Source: Azorhizobium oxalatiphilum (GTDB lineage Bacteria; Pseudomonadota; Alphaproteobacteria; Rhizobiales; Xanthobacteraceae). Taken from it: 64,000 bases of DNA. Position numbers and translations under genes: made by a program. The stretch spans positions 1,579,743-1,643,742 of the forward strand of contig NZ_BMCT01000001.1 in the NCBI RefSeq assembly GCF_014635325.1, given 5' to 3'. This document shows positions 9,083-19,420 of the stretch, piece after piece (within the stretch, counting starts at the first letter, position 1; every line of letters starts with the position of its first letter). The notes below the pieces were generated by a model. That model was not told where the DNA came from. It did no database searches and was given only the letters and a program-made list of their open reading frames with translations.

Positions 9083-10885
9083 CTACGAGCGCTCGCGCAC
9101 GTAGCGGCCGGGTGCGTCCTCGATGGGCGGATAGAGGTTGTTGCCTACCGGGCGGGCGGGCACCTCCTCCTGATGCAAAGCGGAGAACCACTCCAGCCAA
9201 TCCGGCCACCACGAGCCCTTGTGCTCCTGCGCGGCCTCGACCCAGGCGTCATAGTTGCCGACCACGTCGCCGCCGGTCCAGTACTGGTACTTCTGCTTGC
9301 CGGGATGGTTCACCACGCCGGCGATGTGGCCGGACCCCGCCAGCACGAACCGCACGGGTCCGCCGAGCAGGCCGGCCCCGATATATGCGGAATTCGGTGG
9401 CGCGATGTGATCCTCGCGGGTGGCCAGTGAATAGACCGGCACGTTCACCTTGCTGACGTCGATCTTCACGCCCGCCAGCTCGGCCAGCCCCTTGGCGATG
9501 TTGTTCTGCAAGTAGCAGTTGCGCAGATAATAGGAGTGGTTCGCCGCCGGCATGCGGGTGGAATCAGCGTTCCAGTAGAGCAGGTCGAACGGGAAAGGCT
9601 GTTTGCCCTTCAGATAATTGTTGACCACATAGGGCCAGATCAGATCGTTCGACCGCAGCATGTTGAAGGCATCGGCCATCTTCTTGCCTTCGAGATAGCC
9701 AGTCTCTTTCATGCGGCGTTCGATCACCGCGAGTTGCCCCTCGTCCACGAACACTTTCAGATCGCCCGCATGGGTGAAGTCGATCTGTGTGGTGAGGAAG
9801 GTGCTGCTGGCCACGCGGTTGTCGCCCGTCGCGGCCATATAGGCCAGCGTGACCGCCAGCAGGGTGCCGCCGACGCAATAGCCGACGGTGTGGGCCTGCT
9901 CCTCGCCGGTGACGGACTTCACGGTGTCTAGGGCGGCGAAGATGCCCTCGCGCATGTAATCGTCGAACCCCTTCTCGGCGAGCCGCGCGTCGGGATTGAC
10001 CCAGGAGATGACGAACACGGTCAGTCCGCTGTCCACCAGCCACTTGATGAAGGACTTTTCCGGGTTGAGGTCGAGAATATAGAACTTGTTGATCCAGGGC
10101 GGCACGATCAGCACCGGGATCTTCTTCACGCTCTCGGTGGAGGGCGAATACTGGATGAGCTGCATCAGCTCGGTCTCGAAGATCACCTTGCCGGGGCTCA
10201 GAGCCAGGTTCCGGCCCACTTCGAAGGCGGACATGTCGGTCTGGCGAATCCTCAGGTCGCCATTGCCCTCCATGAGGTCCTCGGCGAAGTTCTTCATGCC
10301 GCGCACCAGATTGTCACCGCTGGAGGCGATGGTCTCGCGGATCAGCTCCGGATTTGTCATCACGAAGTTGGATGGCGAGATGGCGTTCGCGAGCTGGCGG
10401 ACGAGGAATTCCGCCTTGTGCTTCACGTGCGGATCGAGCCCTTCGGTCTCCTGCACCATGGCTTCGGCCCACTGGGTGGTGACGAGGTACATCTGCTTCA
10501 GGGCATCGAAGAAGGGGCTGTCCCACTCCGGATCCTTGAAGCGCGGATCCTTCGCATTCCCGGCGGCGGCAGGCTCGGCCTTCTCGCCCGAGAGCTTCTG
10601 AAGGGCGCCGGCCCAGACCGTGAAATAGCCGGTCATCAGGCGGGACTGCGCCTGGAAGGAGCGCTTGGGATCGGACATCCAGTAGTTGGCGACCTCGCCG
10701 AAGGTCTTCATGGCATCGGCGATATCGTCGGCCATGTCCTCGGCCTTGCCGTCCTCTCGCGGCTGCATATATGCCGCAGCGGCCTTTCCGCCTTCCTCGA
10801 CCAGCCGGGCGAGATTCTGTGCGAAGGCCTCCATGTTCACGGAAGCGGGGCGTTCTTCGGTGGTGACGTCACGCGGCGCTGGCAT
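9083..10885 (-). CDS. phaC: Class I poly(3-hydroxyalkanoate) synthase
   Basis: A 600-residue PHA synthase that polymerises 3-hydroxyacyl-CoA, mainly 3-hydroxybutyryl-CoA, into storage granules. The lipase-like box is GYCVGG near residue 334, with Cys in place of Ser as the nucleophile. The catalytic Asp is in REDHIAPP and the His in [10 protein letters not shown]. Length and the N-terminal PhaC_N region ([17 protein letters not shown]) fit class I. The ATG at 10885 follows AAGGAA. No phaA, phaB, phaR or phasin gene is adjacent in the window. It converges with the methyltransferase gene. Confidence 0.96.
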   Translation of the reverse strand: MPAPRDVTTEERPASVNMEAFAQNLARLVEEGGKAAAAYMQPREDGKAEDMADDIADAMKTFGEVANYWMSDPKRSFQAQSRLMTGYFTVWAGALQKLSGEKAEPAAAGNAKDPRFKDPEWDSPFFDALKQMYLVTTQWAEAMVQETEGLDPHVKHKAEFLVRQLANAISPSNFVMTNPELIRETIASSGDNLVRGMKNFAEDLMEGNGDLRIRQTDMSAFEVGRNLALSPGKVIFETELMQLIQYSPSTESVKKIPVLIVPPWINKFYILDLNPEKSFIKWLVDSGLTVFVISWVNPDARLAEKGFDDYMREGIFAALDTVKSVTGEEQAHTVGYCVGGTLLAVTLAYMAATGDNRVASSTFLTTQIDFTHAGDLKVFVDEGQLAVIERRMKETGYLEGKKMADAFNMLRSNDLIWPYVVNNYLKGKQPFPFDLLYWNADSTRMPAANHSYYLRNCYLQNNIAKGLAELAGVKIDVSKVNVPVYSLATREDHIAPPNSAYIGAGLLGGPVRFVLAGSGHIAGVVNHPGKQKYQYWTGGDVVGNYDAWVEAAQEHKGSWWPDWLEWFSALHQEEVPARPVGNNLYPPIEDAPGRYVRERS

Positions 10886-11035
10886 GGGAATTCCTTAAGG
10901 CGATTCCGTCTCTATATGATCGTGTGTCCGGTGGATCTGGTTTGTCACCGGTTGCGGACATATTAGAATGGGTATCGAGCGGGGGCGAGTGGCTGACGGG
11001 CGGCGGAACCGTCGAGTTTCGAGATTGGGATAGGC

Positions 11036-11368
11036 ATGAGGCCACAACAGGGCGCGGAGCGCCTTCGGATCACTGAGTTTCGCACCGGCAGCGCGGTTGG
11101 GGCGCGTATGCGGGCGGCTGTCCTCGTGCTGGGCGCTGCCCTGTCACTGGCGGGCTGCGCGGGCGATTCTCCCATGGCCTTCCTCGATCCCAAGGTACCC
11201 GATGTGCCCAAGGTCGAGCCCGCCAACTACATCACCATCGGCGCTCCCGAGGTGAAACGCCGGCCCACGCTGTCTCCTGCCGATCAGACCAAGCTGCAGC
11301 AGCAGCTGGAAGGTCTGTCCAAGGACAATGGCAAGAGCGTCGAGCAGGCCATCGAAAAGGGCGTCTGA
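11036..11368 (+). CDS. Small putative lipoprotein
   Basis: A protein of up to 110 residues with a lipobox, LSLAGC, after a short hydrophobic stretch (VLVLGAALSLAG). The mature part, about 70 residues, is hydrophilic and proline-rich at first (PKVPDVPKVEP) and ends in a helix-forming tail. An internal ATG at 11108 would give a conventional 17-residue lipoprotein signal and may be the real start; neither start has a strong ribosome-binding site. I do not recognise a family. It is transcribed away from phaC and is the only gene in the gap before the aminotransferase. Confidence 0.65.
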   Translation: MRPQQGAERLRITEFRTGSAVGARMRAAVLVLGAALSLAGCAGDSPMAFLDPKVPDVPKVEPANYITIGAPEVKRRPTLSPADQTKLQQQLEGLSKDNGKSVEQAIEKGV

Positions 11369-11523
11369 GACACTGCGTCGCGCCTTGTGCGCACCGATCG
11401 GGCACGGCTGCCCTGCCTTGCGGCAAATCTGCCGCAATAGATGGTTTTTGATTCACCGAAGAGTGCTAAAAGAGCCGTCCGCCGCGCCGGGAGGATGAAG
11501 CGCGGCTGTTGGAGCTTCGTGTC

Positions 11524-12744
11524 ATGACAGACTTTCACCGCATTCGCCGGCTGCCCCCCTACGTCTTCGAGCAGGTGAACCGTGTGAAGGCCGCCGCCCG
11601 TAACAACGGCGTCGACATCATCGATCTCGGCATGGGCAATCCCGATCTCGACGCGCCTGCGCACGTGATCGAGAAGCTGAAAGAGACCATCGGCAAGCCG
11701 CGCACCGACCGTTATTCGGCTTCCAAGGGTATTCCGGGCCTGCGCCGGGCGCAGGCGGCCTATTACGAGCGCCGCTTCGGCGTGAAGCTGAACCCCGACA
11801 CGCAGGTCGTGGCGACGCTGGGCTCGAAGGAAGGCTTCGCCAACATGGCGCAGGCCATCACCGCGCCGGGGGATGTGATTCTGGCCCCGAACCCGTCCTA
11901 TCCCATCCATGCCTTCGGCTTCCTGATGGCCGGTGGCGTCATCCGCTCGGTGCCGGTGGAGCCGGACGCGCAGTTCTTCCATGCGATGGAACGCGCGGTG
12001 CAGCACTCCATTCCGAAGCCCATCGCGGTGGTGATCTGCTATCCGTCCAACCCCACGGCGACGGTGGCGAGCCTCGATTTCTACAAGGACGTGGTGGCCT
12101 TCGCGAAGAAGCACGACCTCATCGTCCTGTCGGATCTGGCCTATGCCGAGCTCTATTTCGACGACAACGACCCGCCGCCCTCCGTGCTGCAGGTGCCGGG
12201 CGCCATGGACGTGACGGTGGAGTTCACCTCCATGTCCAAGACCTATTCCATGGCCGGCTGGCGCATGGGCTTTGCGGTGGGCAACGAGCGCCTCATCGCC
12301 GCGCTCGGTCGCGTGAAGTCCTATCTCGATTATGGCGCCTACACGCCGATCCAGGTGGCGGCCACCGCAGCGCTCAACGGCCCGCAGGAGTGCATCGCCG
12401 AGATGCGCGCCACCTATAAGCATCGCCGCGATGCCATGGTGGACAGCTTCGGCCGCGCCGGCTGGACCGTGCCTGTGCCCAAGGCCTCCATGTTCGCCTG
12501 GGCGCCCATCCCCGAGCCGTTCCGCGCCATGGGCAGCGTCGAGTTCGCCAAACTGCTGATCGAGAAGGCCGAAGTGGCCGTCGCGCCGGGCGTGGGCTTC
12601 GGCGAGCATGGCGACGATTATGTGCGCATCGCCGTGGTGGAGAATGAACAGCGTATCCGCCAGGCGGCGCGCAACATTCGCCGCTTCTTCGAGCAGGCGG
12701 GTCATACGCTGCACAACGTGGTGCCGCTCACGGCCTCCCGCTGA
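11524..12744 (+). CDS. PLP-dependent class I/II aminotransferase (alanine/LL-DAP type)
   Basis: A 406-residue fold-type I aminotransferase. The PLP-binding lysine is in SMSKTYSMAGWRMGF near residue 244; the substrate-binding Asn is in YPSNPTAT and the C-terminal Arg in VRIAVVEN. Close relatives are annotated as LL-diaminopimelate aminotransferase or as AlaC-type glutamate-pyruvate aminotransferase, and sequence alone does not decide. The ATG at 11524 has GGAG nine bases upstream. It lies 100 bp before the homoserine dehydrogenase gene, a pairing common in alphaproteobacteria that links it to aspartate-family amino acid synthesis. Confidence 0.88.
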   Translation: MTDFHRIRRLPPYVFEQVNRVKAAARNNGVDIIDLGMGNPDLDAPAHVIEKLKETIGKPRTDRYSASKGIPGLRRAQAAYYERRFGVKLNPDTQVVATLGSKEGFANMAQAITAPGDVILAPNPSYPIHAFGFLMAGGVIRSVPVEPDAQFFHAMERAVQHSIPKPIAVVICYPSNPTATVASLDFYKDVVAFAKKHDLIVLSDLAYAELYFDDNDPPPSVLQVPGAMDVTVEFTSMSKTYSMAGWRMGFAVGNERLIAALGRVKSYLDYGAYTPIQVAATAALNGPQECIAEMRATYKHRRDAMVDSFGRAGWTVPVPKASMFAWAPIPEPFRAMGSVEFAKLLIEKAEVAVAPGVGFGEHGDDYVRIAVVENEQRIRQAARNIRRFFEQAGHTLHNVVPLTASR

Positions 12745-12844
12745 TCGCCAGAGAACGTCGTGGAGCCGGAGCCGGCTCCGGAGGCTGACACTTCGCCGCC
12801 ATCCGTCCGGGTGGCGGCCTCTCAACAGGACATCCGTTCGTTCC

Positions 12845-14146
12845 ATGAGCCAATTGAAAGTTGGACTGGCTGGCCTCGGCACGGTCGGCGTCGCCGTGGT
12901 CCAGATGCTTGAGCGCCAGGCCGCCGAGATCGAGGCCCGCACAGGCCGCAGCGTGAAGGTGGTCGCCGTTTCCGCCCGCTCCAAGGGCAAGGACCGGGGC
13001 ATCGACCTCTCCGGCGTGCGCTGGCACGACGATCCGGTTGCGCTCGCCAGGGATCCCGACATCGACGTCTTCGTCGAACTGATGGGCGGCGATGGCGATC
13101 CCGCCAAGGCGGCGGTTGCTGCCGCGCTGGCCGCCGGTCGTCCCGTGGTCACGGCCAACAAGGCGCTGCTGGCCCACCATGGCGTGGAACTGGCGCAGGT
13201 GGGTGAAGCCTCCAATGCCACGCTGCATTTCGAGGCGGCGGTGGCGGGCGGCATCCCCATCGTGAAGACTCTGCGCGAGGCGCTGGGCGGCAACCGCATC
13301 GAGCGGGTTTCCGGCATCCTCAACGGCACCTGCAATTACATCCTCACCCGTATGGCGGATGAGAAGATCGCCTTCGACGCGTGCCTCGCCGATGCCCAGC
13401 GCCTCGGCTATGCGGAAGCCGATCCCACTTTCGACATCGACGGCTTCGACACCGCCCACAAACTGGCGCTGCTCACCAGCCTTGCCTTCGGCACCAAGGT
13501 CGATGCGGACGCCATCTATGTGGAGGGCATCCGCTCGCTGACGCTGGCCGATCTGGAAGCAGCCGACGAACTGGGCTTCAAGGTGAAGCTGCTGGGCGTC
13601 GCCGTGCGCACCGAGGAAGGCATCGAGCAGCGCGTGCATCCCACCATGGTGCCCAAGCACTGGCCGATCGCACAGGTGTCCGGCGTCACCAATGCGGTGG
13701 CGGTGAATGGCGATGCGGTGAACCTCACGCTGGTCGGCCCCGGTGCCGGCGGTGCGGCCACGGCCTCGGCGGTGGTGGGCGATCTCATCGACGTGGCGCG
13801 GGGCAATGGCGGCTTCGCCTTCGGCCTGCCGGTGGCGGCGTTGCAGCCGGCGCAGCGCGCGCCCATGCAGCGCCACGAGGGCGGCTATTACATCCGGGTT
13901 GCGGCGGTGAACAAGCCGGGCACGGCGGCCACCATCGCGCGGCGCATGGCGGAGGAGGGCATCTCGCTCGAATCCATCGTGCAGCGTCGGCCGCAGCGGG
14001 CGGCAGGCGTGGAGCCGAACGATGTGGCGGTGATCCTCATCACCTATGCCACCACGGAAGATGCAGTGCGCCGCGTGATGGCGGCCATCGAGGCGGATGG
14101 CGTGATCGTCGGCCAGCCGCAAGTCATCCGCATCGAAAAGGACTGA
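12845..14146 (+). CDS. hom: Homoserine dehydrogenase
   Basis: A 433-residue NAD(P)-dependent oxidoreductase that turns aspartate semialdehyde into homoserine, the branch to threonine, methionine and isoleucine. The Rossmann motif GLAGLGTVG is at residues 7-15, the catalytic domain carries GILNGTCNYIL and ADPTFDIDGFD, and a C-terminal ACT domain (YYIRVAAVNKPGTAATI, from about residue 347) is the usual site of threonine feedback. The ATG at 12845 was chosen because the fold begins immediately after it. It is 4 bp before glpX, so the two are almost certainly cotranscribed. Confidence 0.95.
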   Translation: MSQLKVGLAGLGTVGVAVVQMLERQAAEIEARTGRSVKVVAVSARSKGKDRGIDLSGVRWHDDPVALARDPDIDVFVELMGGDGDPAKAAVAAALAAGRPVVTANKALLAHHGVELAQVGEASNATLHFEAAVAGGIPIVKTLREALGGNRIERVSGILNGTCNYILTRMADEKIAFDACLADAQRLGYAEADPTFDIDGFDTAHKLALLTSLAFGTKVDADAIYVEGIRSLTLADLEAADELGFKVKLLGVAVRTEEGIEQRVHPTMVPKHWPIAQVSGVTNAVAVNGDAVNLTLVGPGAGGAATASAVVGDLIDVARGNGGFAFGLPVAALQPAQRAPMQRHEGGYYIRVAAVNKPGTAATIARRMAEEGISLESIVQRRPQRAAGVEPNDVAVILITYATTEDAVRRVMAAIEADGVIVGQPQVIRIEKD

Positions 14147-14150
14147 CCCC

Positions 14151-15140
14151 ATGACCGCCGCGCCCGTGCCGCAGCAGCTTGATCGTCGCCATGCCCTGGA
14201 AATGGTCCGCGTGACCGAGCGGGCGGCGGTGGCGGCGGCGGTCTGGCGCGGCCGCGGTGATGAGCAATCGGCCGAGGAGGCGGCGACTTCCGCTGCCTAT
14301 GCCGAGCTTGGCCAGATGTCGGTCAGTGGCCGGGTGGTCATCGGCGCGGGCGTCGAAGGTGACGTGTCGCACCTCTATATCGGCGAGACCGTGGGCGGGG
14401 GCGGCGACGCGGTGGATATCGCCGCCGATGCGCTGGAGGGCGCGACCCTCTGCGCCAAGAACATGCCCGGCTCCATGGCGGTCATGGTGCTGGCCGCGCC
14501 CGGCTCCCTGCTTCAGGTGCCGCCGGTCTATATGGACAAGGTGGCCATCGGCCCCGGCTATCCCAAGGATGTCATCTCCCTGCGGGTCAAGCCGGAAGAC
14601 AACATCCGCGCGCTGGCCGAGGCCAAGGGCGTTTCCACCAGCGACATCACCGCGCTCGTGCTGGACCGGCCGCGCCATGCGGGCCTGATCGCGGCTGTGC
14701 GCGCGATCGGAGCATCGGTGAAGCTGATCACCGATGGCGACGTGGCGGGCGTGATCCACACCACCAATCCGCGCGACAGCGGCGTGGACATCTATCTCGG
14801 CACGGGTGGGGCAGCGGAGGGCGTGCTTGCCGCGGCTGCGCTGCGCTGCATGGGCGGACAGATGCAGGGGCGTCTGATCCTCGACACGGATGACAAGCGC
14901 GGCCTTGCGCGCAAGCTGGGCATCCGCGATCCGGGCCGGATCTATGACCTGTCCGACATGGTGGCCGGCGATTGCCTGATGGCCGCCACCGGCGTGACCG
15001 ATGGCCCCCTGCTGCACGGTGTTCGTTTCAGCCGCGGGTTGGTGGAGACCGACACGCTGCTGATGCGGGCGGCGTCCGGTACCGTGCGCCGCATCTCCAC
15101 CCGGCACAGCGATCCCCGGAAGTTCGGGCTGGAAGGCTGA
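14151..15140 (+). CDS. glpX: Class II fructose-1,6-bisphosphatase (GlpX type)
   Basis: A 329-residue GlpX-family phosphatase that removes the 1-phosphate of fructose 1,6-bisphosphate in gluconeogenesis and, in autotrophs, the Calvin cycle (often with sedoheptulose-bisphosphatase activity). Typical segments are MVRVTERAAVAAA, GRVVIGAGVEGD, MDKVAIGPGYP, DRPRHAGLI, and GTGGAAEGVLAAAALR. Start ATG at 14151 is 4 bp after the hom stop. The gene order hom-glpX-recJ is widespread in alphaproteobacteria. Confidence 0.95.
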   Translation: MTAAPVPQQLDRRHALEMVRVTERAAVAAAVWRGRGDEQSAEEAATSAAYAELGQMSVSGRVVIGAGVEGDVSHLYIGETVGGGGDAVDIAADALEGATLCAKNMPGSMAVMVLAAPGSLLQVPPVYMDKVAIGPGYPKDVISLRVKPEDNIRALAEAKGVSTSDITALVLDRPRHAGLIAAVRAIGASVKLITDGDVAGVIHTTNPRDSGVDIYLGTGGAAEGVLAAAALRCMGGQMQGRLILDTDDKRGLARKLGIRDPGRIYDLSDMVAGDCLMAATGVTDGPLLHGVRFSRGLVETDTLLMRAASGTVRRISTRHSDPRKFGLEG

Positions 15141-15221
15141 TCGCAGCCAGCTGACCTTAGGGTGGGGCGACGTTTCCGCTCGACGCAGGCATATGCCTTG
15201 GGCTTCATGGCCCGCGTGAAC

Positions 15222-17018
15222 ATGATGCCGACGAATCGACCTTTCCTGTCCGTGTCCCGCTCGGCCACCGGCCGCATCTGGCGCGACCGGCTGGACATGC
15301 GTGCCTCGCAGGCCGCCCTTGCCATCACCCAGCGGCACAATGTGCCGGACCTGCTGGCCCGAATCCTTGCCGGCCGGAATGTGGATCTGGACGAGGTTCC
15401 GGCCTATCTCGACCCCTCCATCAAGACCTTGCTGCCCGATCCGGATACGCTGACCGACATGGGCAGCGCAGTGGAGCGCATGGCTGCCGCCGTCACCAAA
15501 GGCGAGCAGGTCGCAGTGTTCGGCGACTATGACGTGGACGGCGCCACCTCCACCGCGCTGCTGGTGAGCGTGCTGCGGGCGGCAGGGCTCGATCCCTTCT
15601 TCCACATCCCCGACCGCATCTTCGAGGGCTACGGGCCCAATGTCGGCGCCATCGAGCAACTGGCGGCGAAGGGCGTGACGCTCCTGGTGACGGTGGATTG
15701 CGGCACCACCAGCATGGAACCTCTGGCCGCCGCCCGCCGGCTCGGCATGGACGTGGTGGTTCTTGACCACCATCAGGCGGGCGAGCACCTGCCCGACGCC
15801 AATGCCATCGTGAACCCGAACCGGGAGGACGACCTCTCGCATCTCGGCCATCTCTGCGCGGCGGGCATCGTCTTCGTCACCATGGTGGGCCTGCTCCGCA
15901 AGCTGCGCGAGATCGGCCATTGGACCTCCGAGCGCCCGGCGCCGGACCTGCTGGCCCTGCTGGATCTCGTGGCGCTGGGCACGGTGGCGGACGTGGTGCC
16001 TTTGAAGGGGCTGAACCGCGCCTTCGTCACCAAGGGGCTCATCGCCATGCGCCGCCGCGTGCGGCCGGGCCTGACCGCGCTCATGGACTGCGCCCGCCTC
16101 GACGGGCCGCCACGCCCCTGGCATCTCGGCTTCCTGCTCGGTCCACGCATCAATGCGGGCGGGCGCATCGGCGATGCGACGCTCGGCACGCGGCTGCTGC
16201 TCACCGATGACCCCGCCGAGGCGAAAGCCATCGCCGCCGAGCTGGACCGCCTGAATGGCGAGCGGCAGGCGGTGGAGCAGGGCATCCTCGCCACCGCCGA
16301 GGCGGAAGCGCAGGCGGCGCTGGGCATTGACGGCACGGGTGCATCCACGGTGGTGGTCAGCGGCAACGGCTGGCATCCCGGCGTGGTCGGCCTCGTCGCC
16401 TCGCGCCTCAAGGAGCGTTTCTCCCGTCCGGCTTTCGCCATCGCCTTCATGGGCGACACCGGCACCGGCTCGGGCCGTTCCATTCCCGGCGTGGACATCG
16501 GCCGCGCGGTGCGCGGCGCGGTGGAGGCGGGCCTTCTGGTCAAGGGCGGGGGCCATGCCATGGCGGCGGGCCTCACCGTGGAGCGTCATCGTCTCGGTGA
16601 TCTGCGCGCCTATCTGGAAGACCAGCTCTCGCCCGCCGTGGAGCGTGCGGGCGGAGAGGGCGAGCTGATCATCGACGGCGCGCTCACCGCCAGCGGCGCC
16701 ACGCCCTATCTGCTGGAGCAGGTGGCGCGCGCCGGGCCTTATGGCGCGGGCAATCCCGAGCCGGTGTTCGCCTTCCCCTCCCATCGCCTCACCTATGCGG
16801 AGAGCTTCGGCAACGGCCATGTGCGGGCACGCCTGACGGCGGGCGACGGCACCTCGCTGAAGGCCATTGCTTTCCGCTGCGCCGAGGAACCGCTGGGACG
16901 CGCCATTCTTGGCGCTCGCGGGCGGAGCGTGCACGTGGCCGGCCATCTGGAGCTGGAGCACTGGCAGGGCGAGACCCGTGTGGGGCTGCGGCTGAAGGAC
17001 GTGGCCGAGGTGGGCTGA
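15222..17018 (+). CDS. recJ: Single-stranded-DNA exonuclease RecJ
   Basis: A DHH/DHHA1 phosphoesterase of about 598 residues that degrades single-stranded DNA 5' to 3' in recombination and mismatch repair. Metal-binding motifs are visible: GDYDVDG near residue 101, DCGTT near 164, DHH in VVLDHHQAGEH near 181, and GGHAMAAGLT in the DHHA1 domain near 445. The start is uncertain: ATGs at 15207, 15222 and 15225 and a GTG at 15162 are all in frame; the family begins close to RPFLSVSRSATGR, which favours 15222. It ends only 6 bp from the convergent dinB stop. Confidence 0.93.
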   Translation: MMPTNRPFLSVSRSATGRIWRDRLDMRASQAALAITQRHNVPDLLARILAGRNVDLDEVPAYLDPSIKTLLPDPDTLTDMGSAVERMAAAVTKGEQVAVFGDYDVDGATSTALLVSVLRAAGLDPFFHIPDRIFEGYGPNVGAIEQLAAKGVTLLVTVDCGTTSMEPLAAARRLGMDVVVLDHHQAGEHLPDANAIVNPNREDDLSHLGHLCAAGIVFVTMVGLLRKLREIGHWTSERPAPDLLALLDLVALGTVADVVPLKGLNRAFVTKGLIAMRRRVRPGLTALMDCARLDGPPRPWHLGFLLGPRINAGGRIGDATLGTRLLLTDDPAEAKAIAAELDRLNGERQAVEQGILATAEAEAQAALGIDGTGASTVVVSGNGWHPGVVGLVASRLKERFSRPAFAIAFMGDTGTGSGRSIPGVDIGRAVRGAVEAGLLVKGGGHAMAAGLTVERHRLGDLRAYLEDQLSPAVERAGGEGELIIDGALTASGATPYLLEQVARAGPYGAGNPEPVFAFPSHRLTYAESFGNGHVRARLTAGDGTSLKAIAFRCAEEPLGRAILGARGRSVHVAGHLELEHWQGETRVGLRLKDVAEVG

Positions 17019-17024
17019 GCGCCT

Positions 17025-18317
17025 TCAGCGCCCCGAGCGCTCGGGTTTTCCACGTGTAGGCCCATCCAGCAGGATGCCGCGCTTGAGTGCCGCGGCGCCG
17101 AATTTGGCGCGCACTGCGTCCATGGCGCTCTCGGTGGCCTTGAGGCGCTGGGTGGAGGTGTCCACGAGGTCCACCGGGTCCGCGTCGCTGCCCGGCGAGA
17201 GATCGGACAGACCGACGCCGATGAGGCGGAAGGGCGTGCCGTCCACCTCCTTCAGCAGCAGTTCGTGGGCGGTGGCATAGAGGCGGGCGGCGAGATGCGT
17301 CGGGTTGTCGAGCCCGCGCGAGCGGGTGCGCAGGCGGAAGTCAGCCGTCTTCAGCTTCAGCGTCACCGAGCGGCCCGAGAGGTCCGCCGCCTTCATGCGG
17401 GCGCAGACCTTCTCGCACAAGGCATAGAGCGTCTGCTCCAGCGGACGCAGGTCGCGGATGTCGGTGTTGAAGGTGGTTTCGGTCGAGACGCTCTTGGCCT
17501 CGCGATCCGGCGAGACGATGCGTGAATCGAGTCCACGCGCGAGCCGATAAAGGCGCAGGCCCTCCGCGCCATAGCGTCGGGCGAGGTCCTTTTCATCCGC
17601 CCGCTGCAGGTCGGCGATCACATGGAAGCCATCCCGCGCCAGCTTGGCGCCGAAGGCGGGCCCCACGCCCCAGATGAAGGTGACAGGACGGGGCGCGAGG
17701 AAGGCAGGAGCCTCCTCAAGGCCCAGCACGGAATAGCCACGTGGCTTGTCCAGCTCGGAGGCGGTCTTGGCGAGGAACTTGTTCGCCGCCAGCCCCACCG
17801 AGACCGTGATGCCCACTTCCCGCTCCACCTCGGCAGCGAAGCGGGCCAGCACGCGGGCGGGGGAAAGACCGTGCAGGCGCTCGGTGCCGGTGAGGTCGAG
17901 AAAGGCCTCGTCGATGGAAAGTGGCTCCACCAGCGGGGTGAGCTGCTGCATCCTGGCCCGGATCTCGCGGCCTACGGCGACGTATTTCGCCATGTTGGGC
18001 TTGATGATCACCGCCTGCGGGCACAGCGCCCTGGCCTTGAACATGGGCATGGCCGAACGCACACCGGAGATGCGGGCGATGTAGCAGGCGGTGGACACCA
18101 CGCCCCGCGTGCCGCCGCCGATGATGACGGGCACATCGCGCAGGTCCGGATTGTCCCGCTTCTCCACGGCTGCGTAGAAGGCGTCGCAATCCACATGTGC
18201 GACGCTCAGGGAATCGACCTTGGGGTGCCGGACAAGACGCGGGCTGCCACAGGCGACGCAGCGGGGACCGTTTCCGGCATCCGTCAGGCAGTCGCGGCAG
18301 AAGCCGGGTGAGGACAT
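17025..18317 (-). CDS. dinB: DNA polymerase IV with N-terminal zinc-ribbon-like extension
   Basis: A 430-residue Y-family translesion polymerase. Catalytic acids are in [17 protein letters not shown] near residue 40 and [14 protein letters not shown] near residue 135, followed by the helix-hairpin-helix and little-finger regions ([22 protein letters not shown]). The first 25 residues carry two CxxC pairs (CRDC and CVAC) that look like a zinc ribbon, present in many alphaproteobacterial DinB proteins. The C-terminus lacks an obvious QLxLF-type beta-clamp motif by eye. No SOS box of the GAAC/GTTC type was seen upstream. Confidence 0.94.
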   Translation of the reverse strand: MSSPGFCRDCLTDAGNGPRCVACGSPRLVRHPKVDSLSVAHVDCDAFYAAVEKRDNPDLRDVPVIIGGGTRGVVSTACYIARISGVRSAMPMFKARALCPQAVIIKPNMAKYVAVGREIRARMQQLTPLVEPLSIDEAFLDLTGTERLHGLSPARVLARFAAEVEREVGITVSVGLAANKFLAKTASELDKPRGYSVLGLEEAPAFLAPRPVTFIWGVGPAFGAKLARDGFHVIADLQRADEKDLARRYGAEGLRLYRLARGLDSRIVSPDREAKSVSTETTFNTDIRDLRPLEQTLYALCEKVCARMKAADLSGRSVTLKLKTADFRLRTRSRGLDNPTHLAARLYATAHELLLKEVDGTPFRLIGVGLSDLSPGSDADPVDLVDTSTQRLKATESAMDAVRAKFGAAALKRGILLDGPTRGKPERSGR

Positions 18318-18338
18318 GGGATCGGCATCCCTCTGGCG

Positions 18339-18653
18339 TCAGTGCGCCCGGCGTACCACTGAGTCGGGGTCTACGGGCGGGCTGAGCAGGTCGTGAGCCC
18401 GGGACACTGTGGCGGGCTCAACGCTGGCGTGGGCGCAGAACACCAGCAGCAGCGGCTCGTCGGAGAGCAGATAGGCGAGCACGCCGGCGCCGAAGTCCGC
18501 GCGCTTCACGGCATCGCGAAGCCCGCTGGGATCAAGGCCCGTGGCCTCCAGGAAGCCGGCGATCCGCTCGGCATCGCCGGCGAGGAAGGTGAGGGCCTGA
18601 AGGGCGATGTCGTCCGCCCGCGCGCGTTCGGCGGGACGTTCCTTGATGGGCAT
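18339..18653 (-). CDS. DUF3572 family protein
   Basis: A 104-residue acidic helical protein with the DUF3572 pattern (ALQALTFLAGDAERIAGFL, FGAGVLAYLLSDEPLLL). The function is unknown. The gene sits between dinB and divK in many Hyphomicrobiales and is transcribed divergently from divK, with 108 bp between them. It probably shares a transcript with dinB, which starts 21 bp downstream. Confidence 0.85.
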   Translation of the reverse strand: MPIKERPAERARADDIALQALTFLAGDAERIAGFLEATGLDPSGLRDAVKRADFGAGVLAYLLSDEPLLLVFCAHASVEPATVSRAHDLLSPPVDPDSVVRRAH

Positions 18654-18761
18654 TTGCGCTTCCGCAACGATTGGGCTCTAGCTAGTCCCATCATGTCCGA
18701 TCCGCTCGCGTGTGCGAAGCGGCAATGAGACGCCGGACAGATGCGCTGGGGATGAGGACAG

Positions 18762-19130
18762 ATGCCGAAGACGGTCATGATCGTGGAAGACAACGAGCTC
18801 AACATGAAGCTCTTCCACGACCTTCTGGAGGCGCACGGCTACCAGACGGTGGAGACGCGCAACGGCATCGAGGCCATGGACCTCGCCCGTGCCCACAAGC
18901 CCGACCTCATCCTCATGGATATCCAGCTCCCGGAGGTTTCCGGTCTCGAAGTCACAAAATGGCTGAAGGCGGACGAGGAGCTGAAGGCCATCCCGGTGGT
19001 GGCGGTCACGGCCTTCGCCATGAAGGGCGACGAGGAGCGAATCCGTGCCGGCGGCTGCGAGGCCTATCTCTCCAAGCCTATCTCGGTGGCCAAGTTCCTG
19101 GAGACCGTGAAGCAATACACCGGCGGCTAG
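18762..19130 (+). CDS. divK: Single-domain response regulator DivK
   Basis: A 122-residue stand-alone receiver domain. The phospho-acceptor Asp is in [10 protein letters not shown] near residue 53, the acidic pocket is VEDNE at 9-13, the switch Thr is in VAVTAFAM and the Lys in LSKPI near residue 105. The close match to the alphaproteobacterial DivK pattern ([23 protein letters not shown]) supports the name. DivK is phosphorylated and dephosphorylated by DivJ and PleC and controls CtrA activity and asymmetric division. The usual partner gene pleD does not follow here; the next gene is rpmG on the other strand. Confidence 0.95.
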   Translation: MPKTVMIVEDNELNMKLFHDLLEAHGYQTVETRNGIEAMDLARAHKPDLILMDIQLPEVSGLEVTKWLKADEELKAIPVVAVTAFAMKGDEERIRAGGCEAYLSKPISVAKFLETVKQYTGG

Positions 19131-19420
19131 CCGGCTCTAAGTTCTTTTGGCCGTGTATGATTCGATCTTGTGCCGGTGCGGCCTCTTTGCATTCTCCCGC
19201 CCATGGGATAGCCTTGGCTGTATGGAAACATGGAAGCTGAATGGTTCCTGAAGGCAGAAATGCTGAAGGTGCCTCGCTTCCTCTTCCAACCCTACGGAGT
19301 GCTCAGGTCCGCCGCATCTCCTGGGTCCGTGGGGTTCGGCCGGCGGGTGGACGATCACGGGAGGCCTCCCCGTCCGTCCACCGCCGGCCACCTCATCTCT
19401 CTCATCGTTGCTGAATGAAA

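Noticed and set aside
14124-16961. Very long open frame on the minus strand opposite glpX and recJ
   Set aside because: It is antisense to two well-conserved genes, is rich in His, Gln, Arg and Ala as expected of shadow frames in high-GC DNA, and has no recognisable motif.
18318-18338. SOS box before dinB
   Set aside because: No GAAC-N7-GAAC or GTTC-N7-GTTC pattern near the dinB start.
19230-19418. 62-codon open frame in the divK-rpmG gap
   Set aside because: It crosses the long hairpin, its second half is Pro/Arg/Gly-rich and it has no motif; the region reads better as structured RNA.
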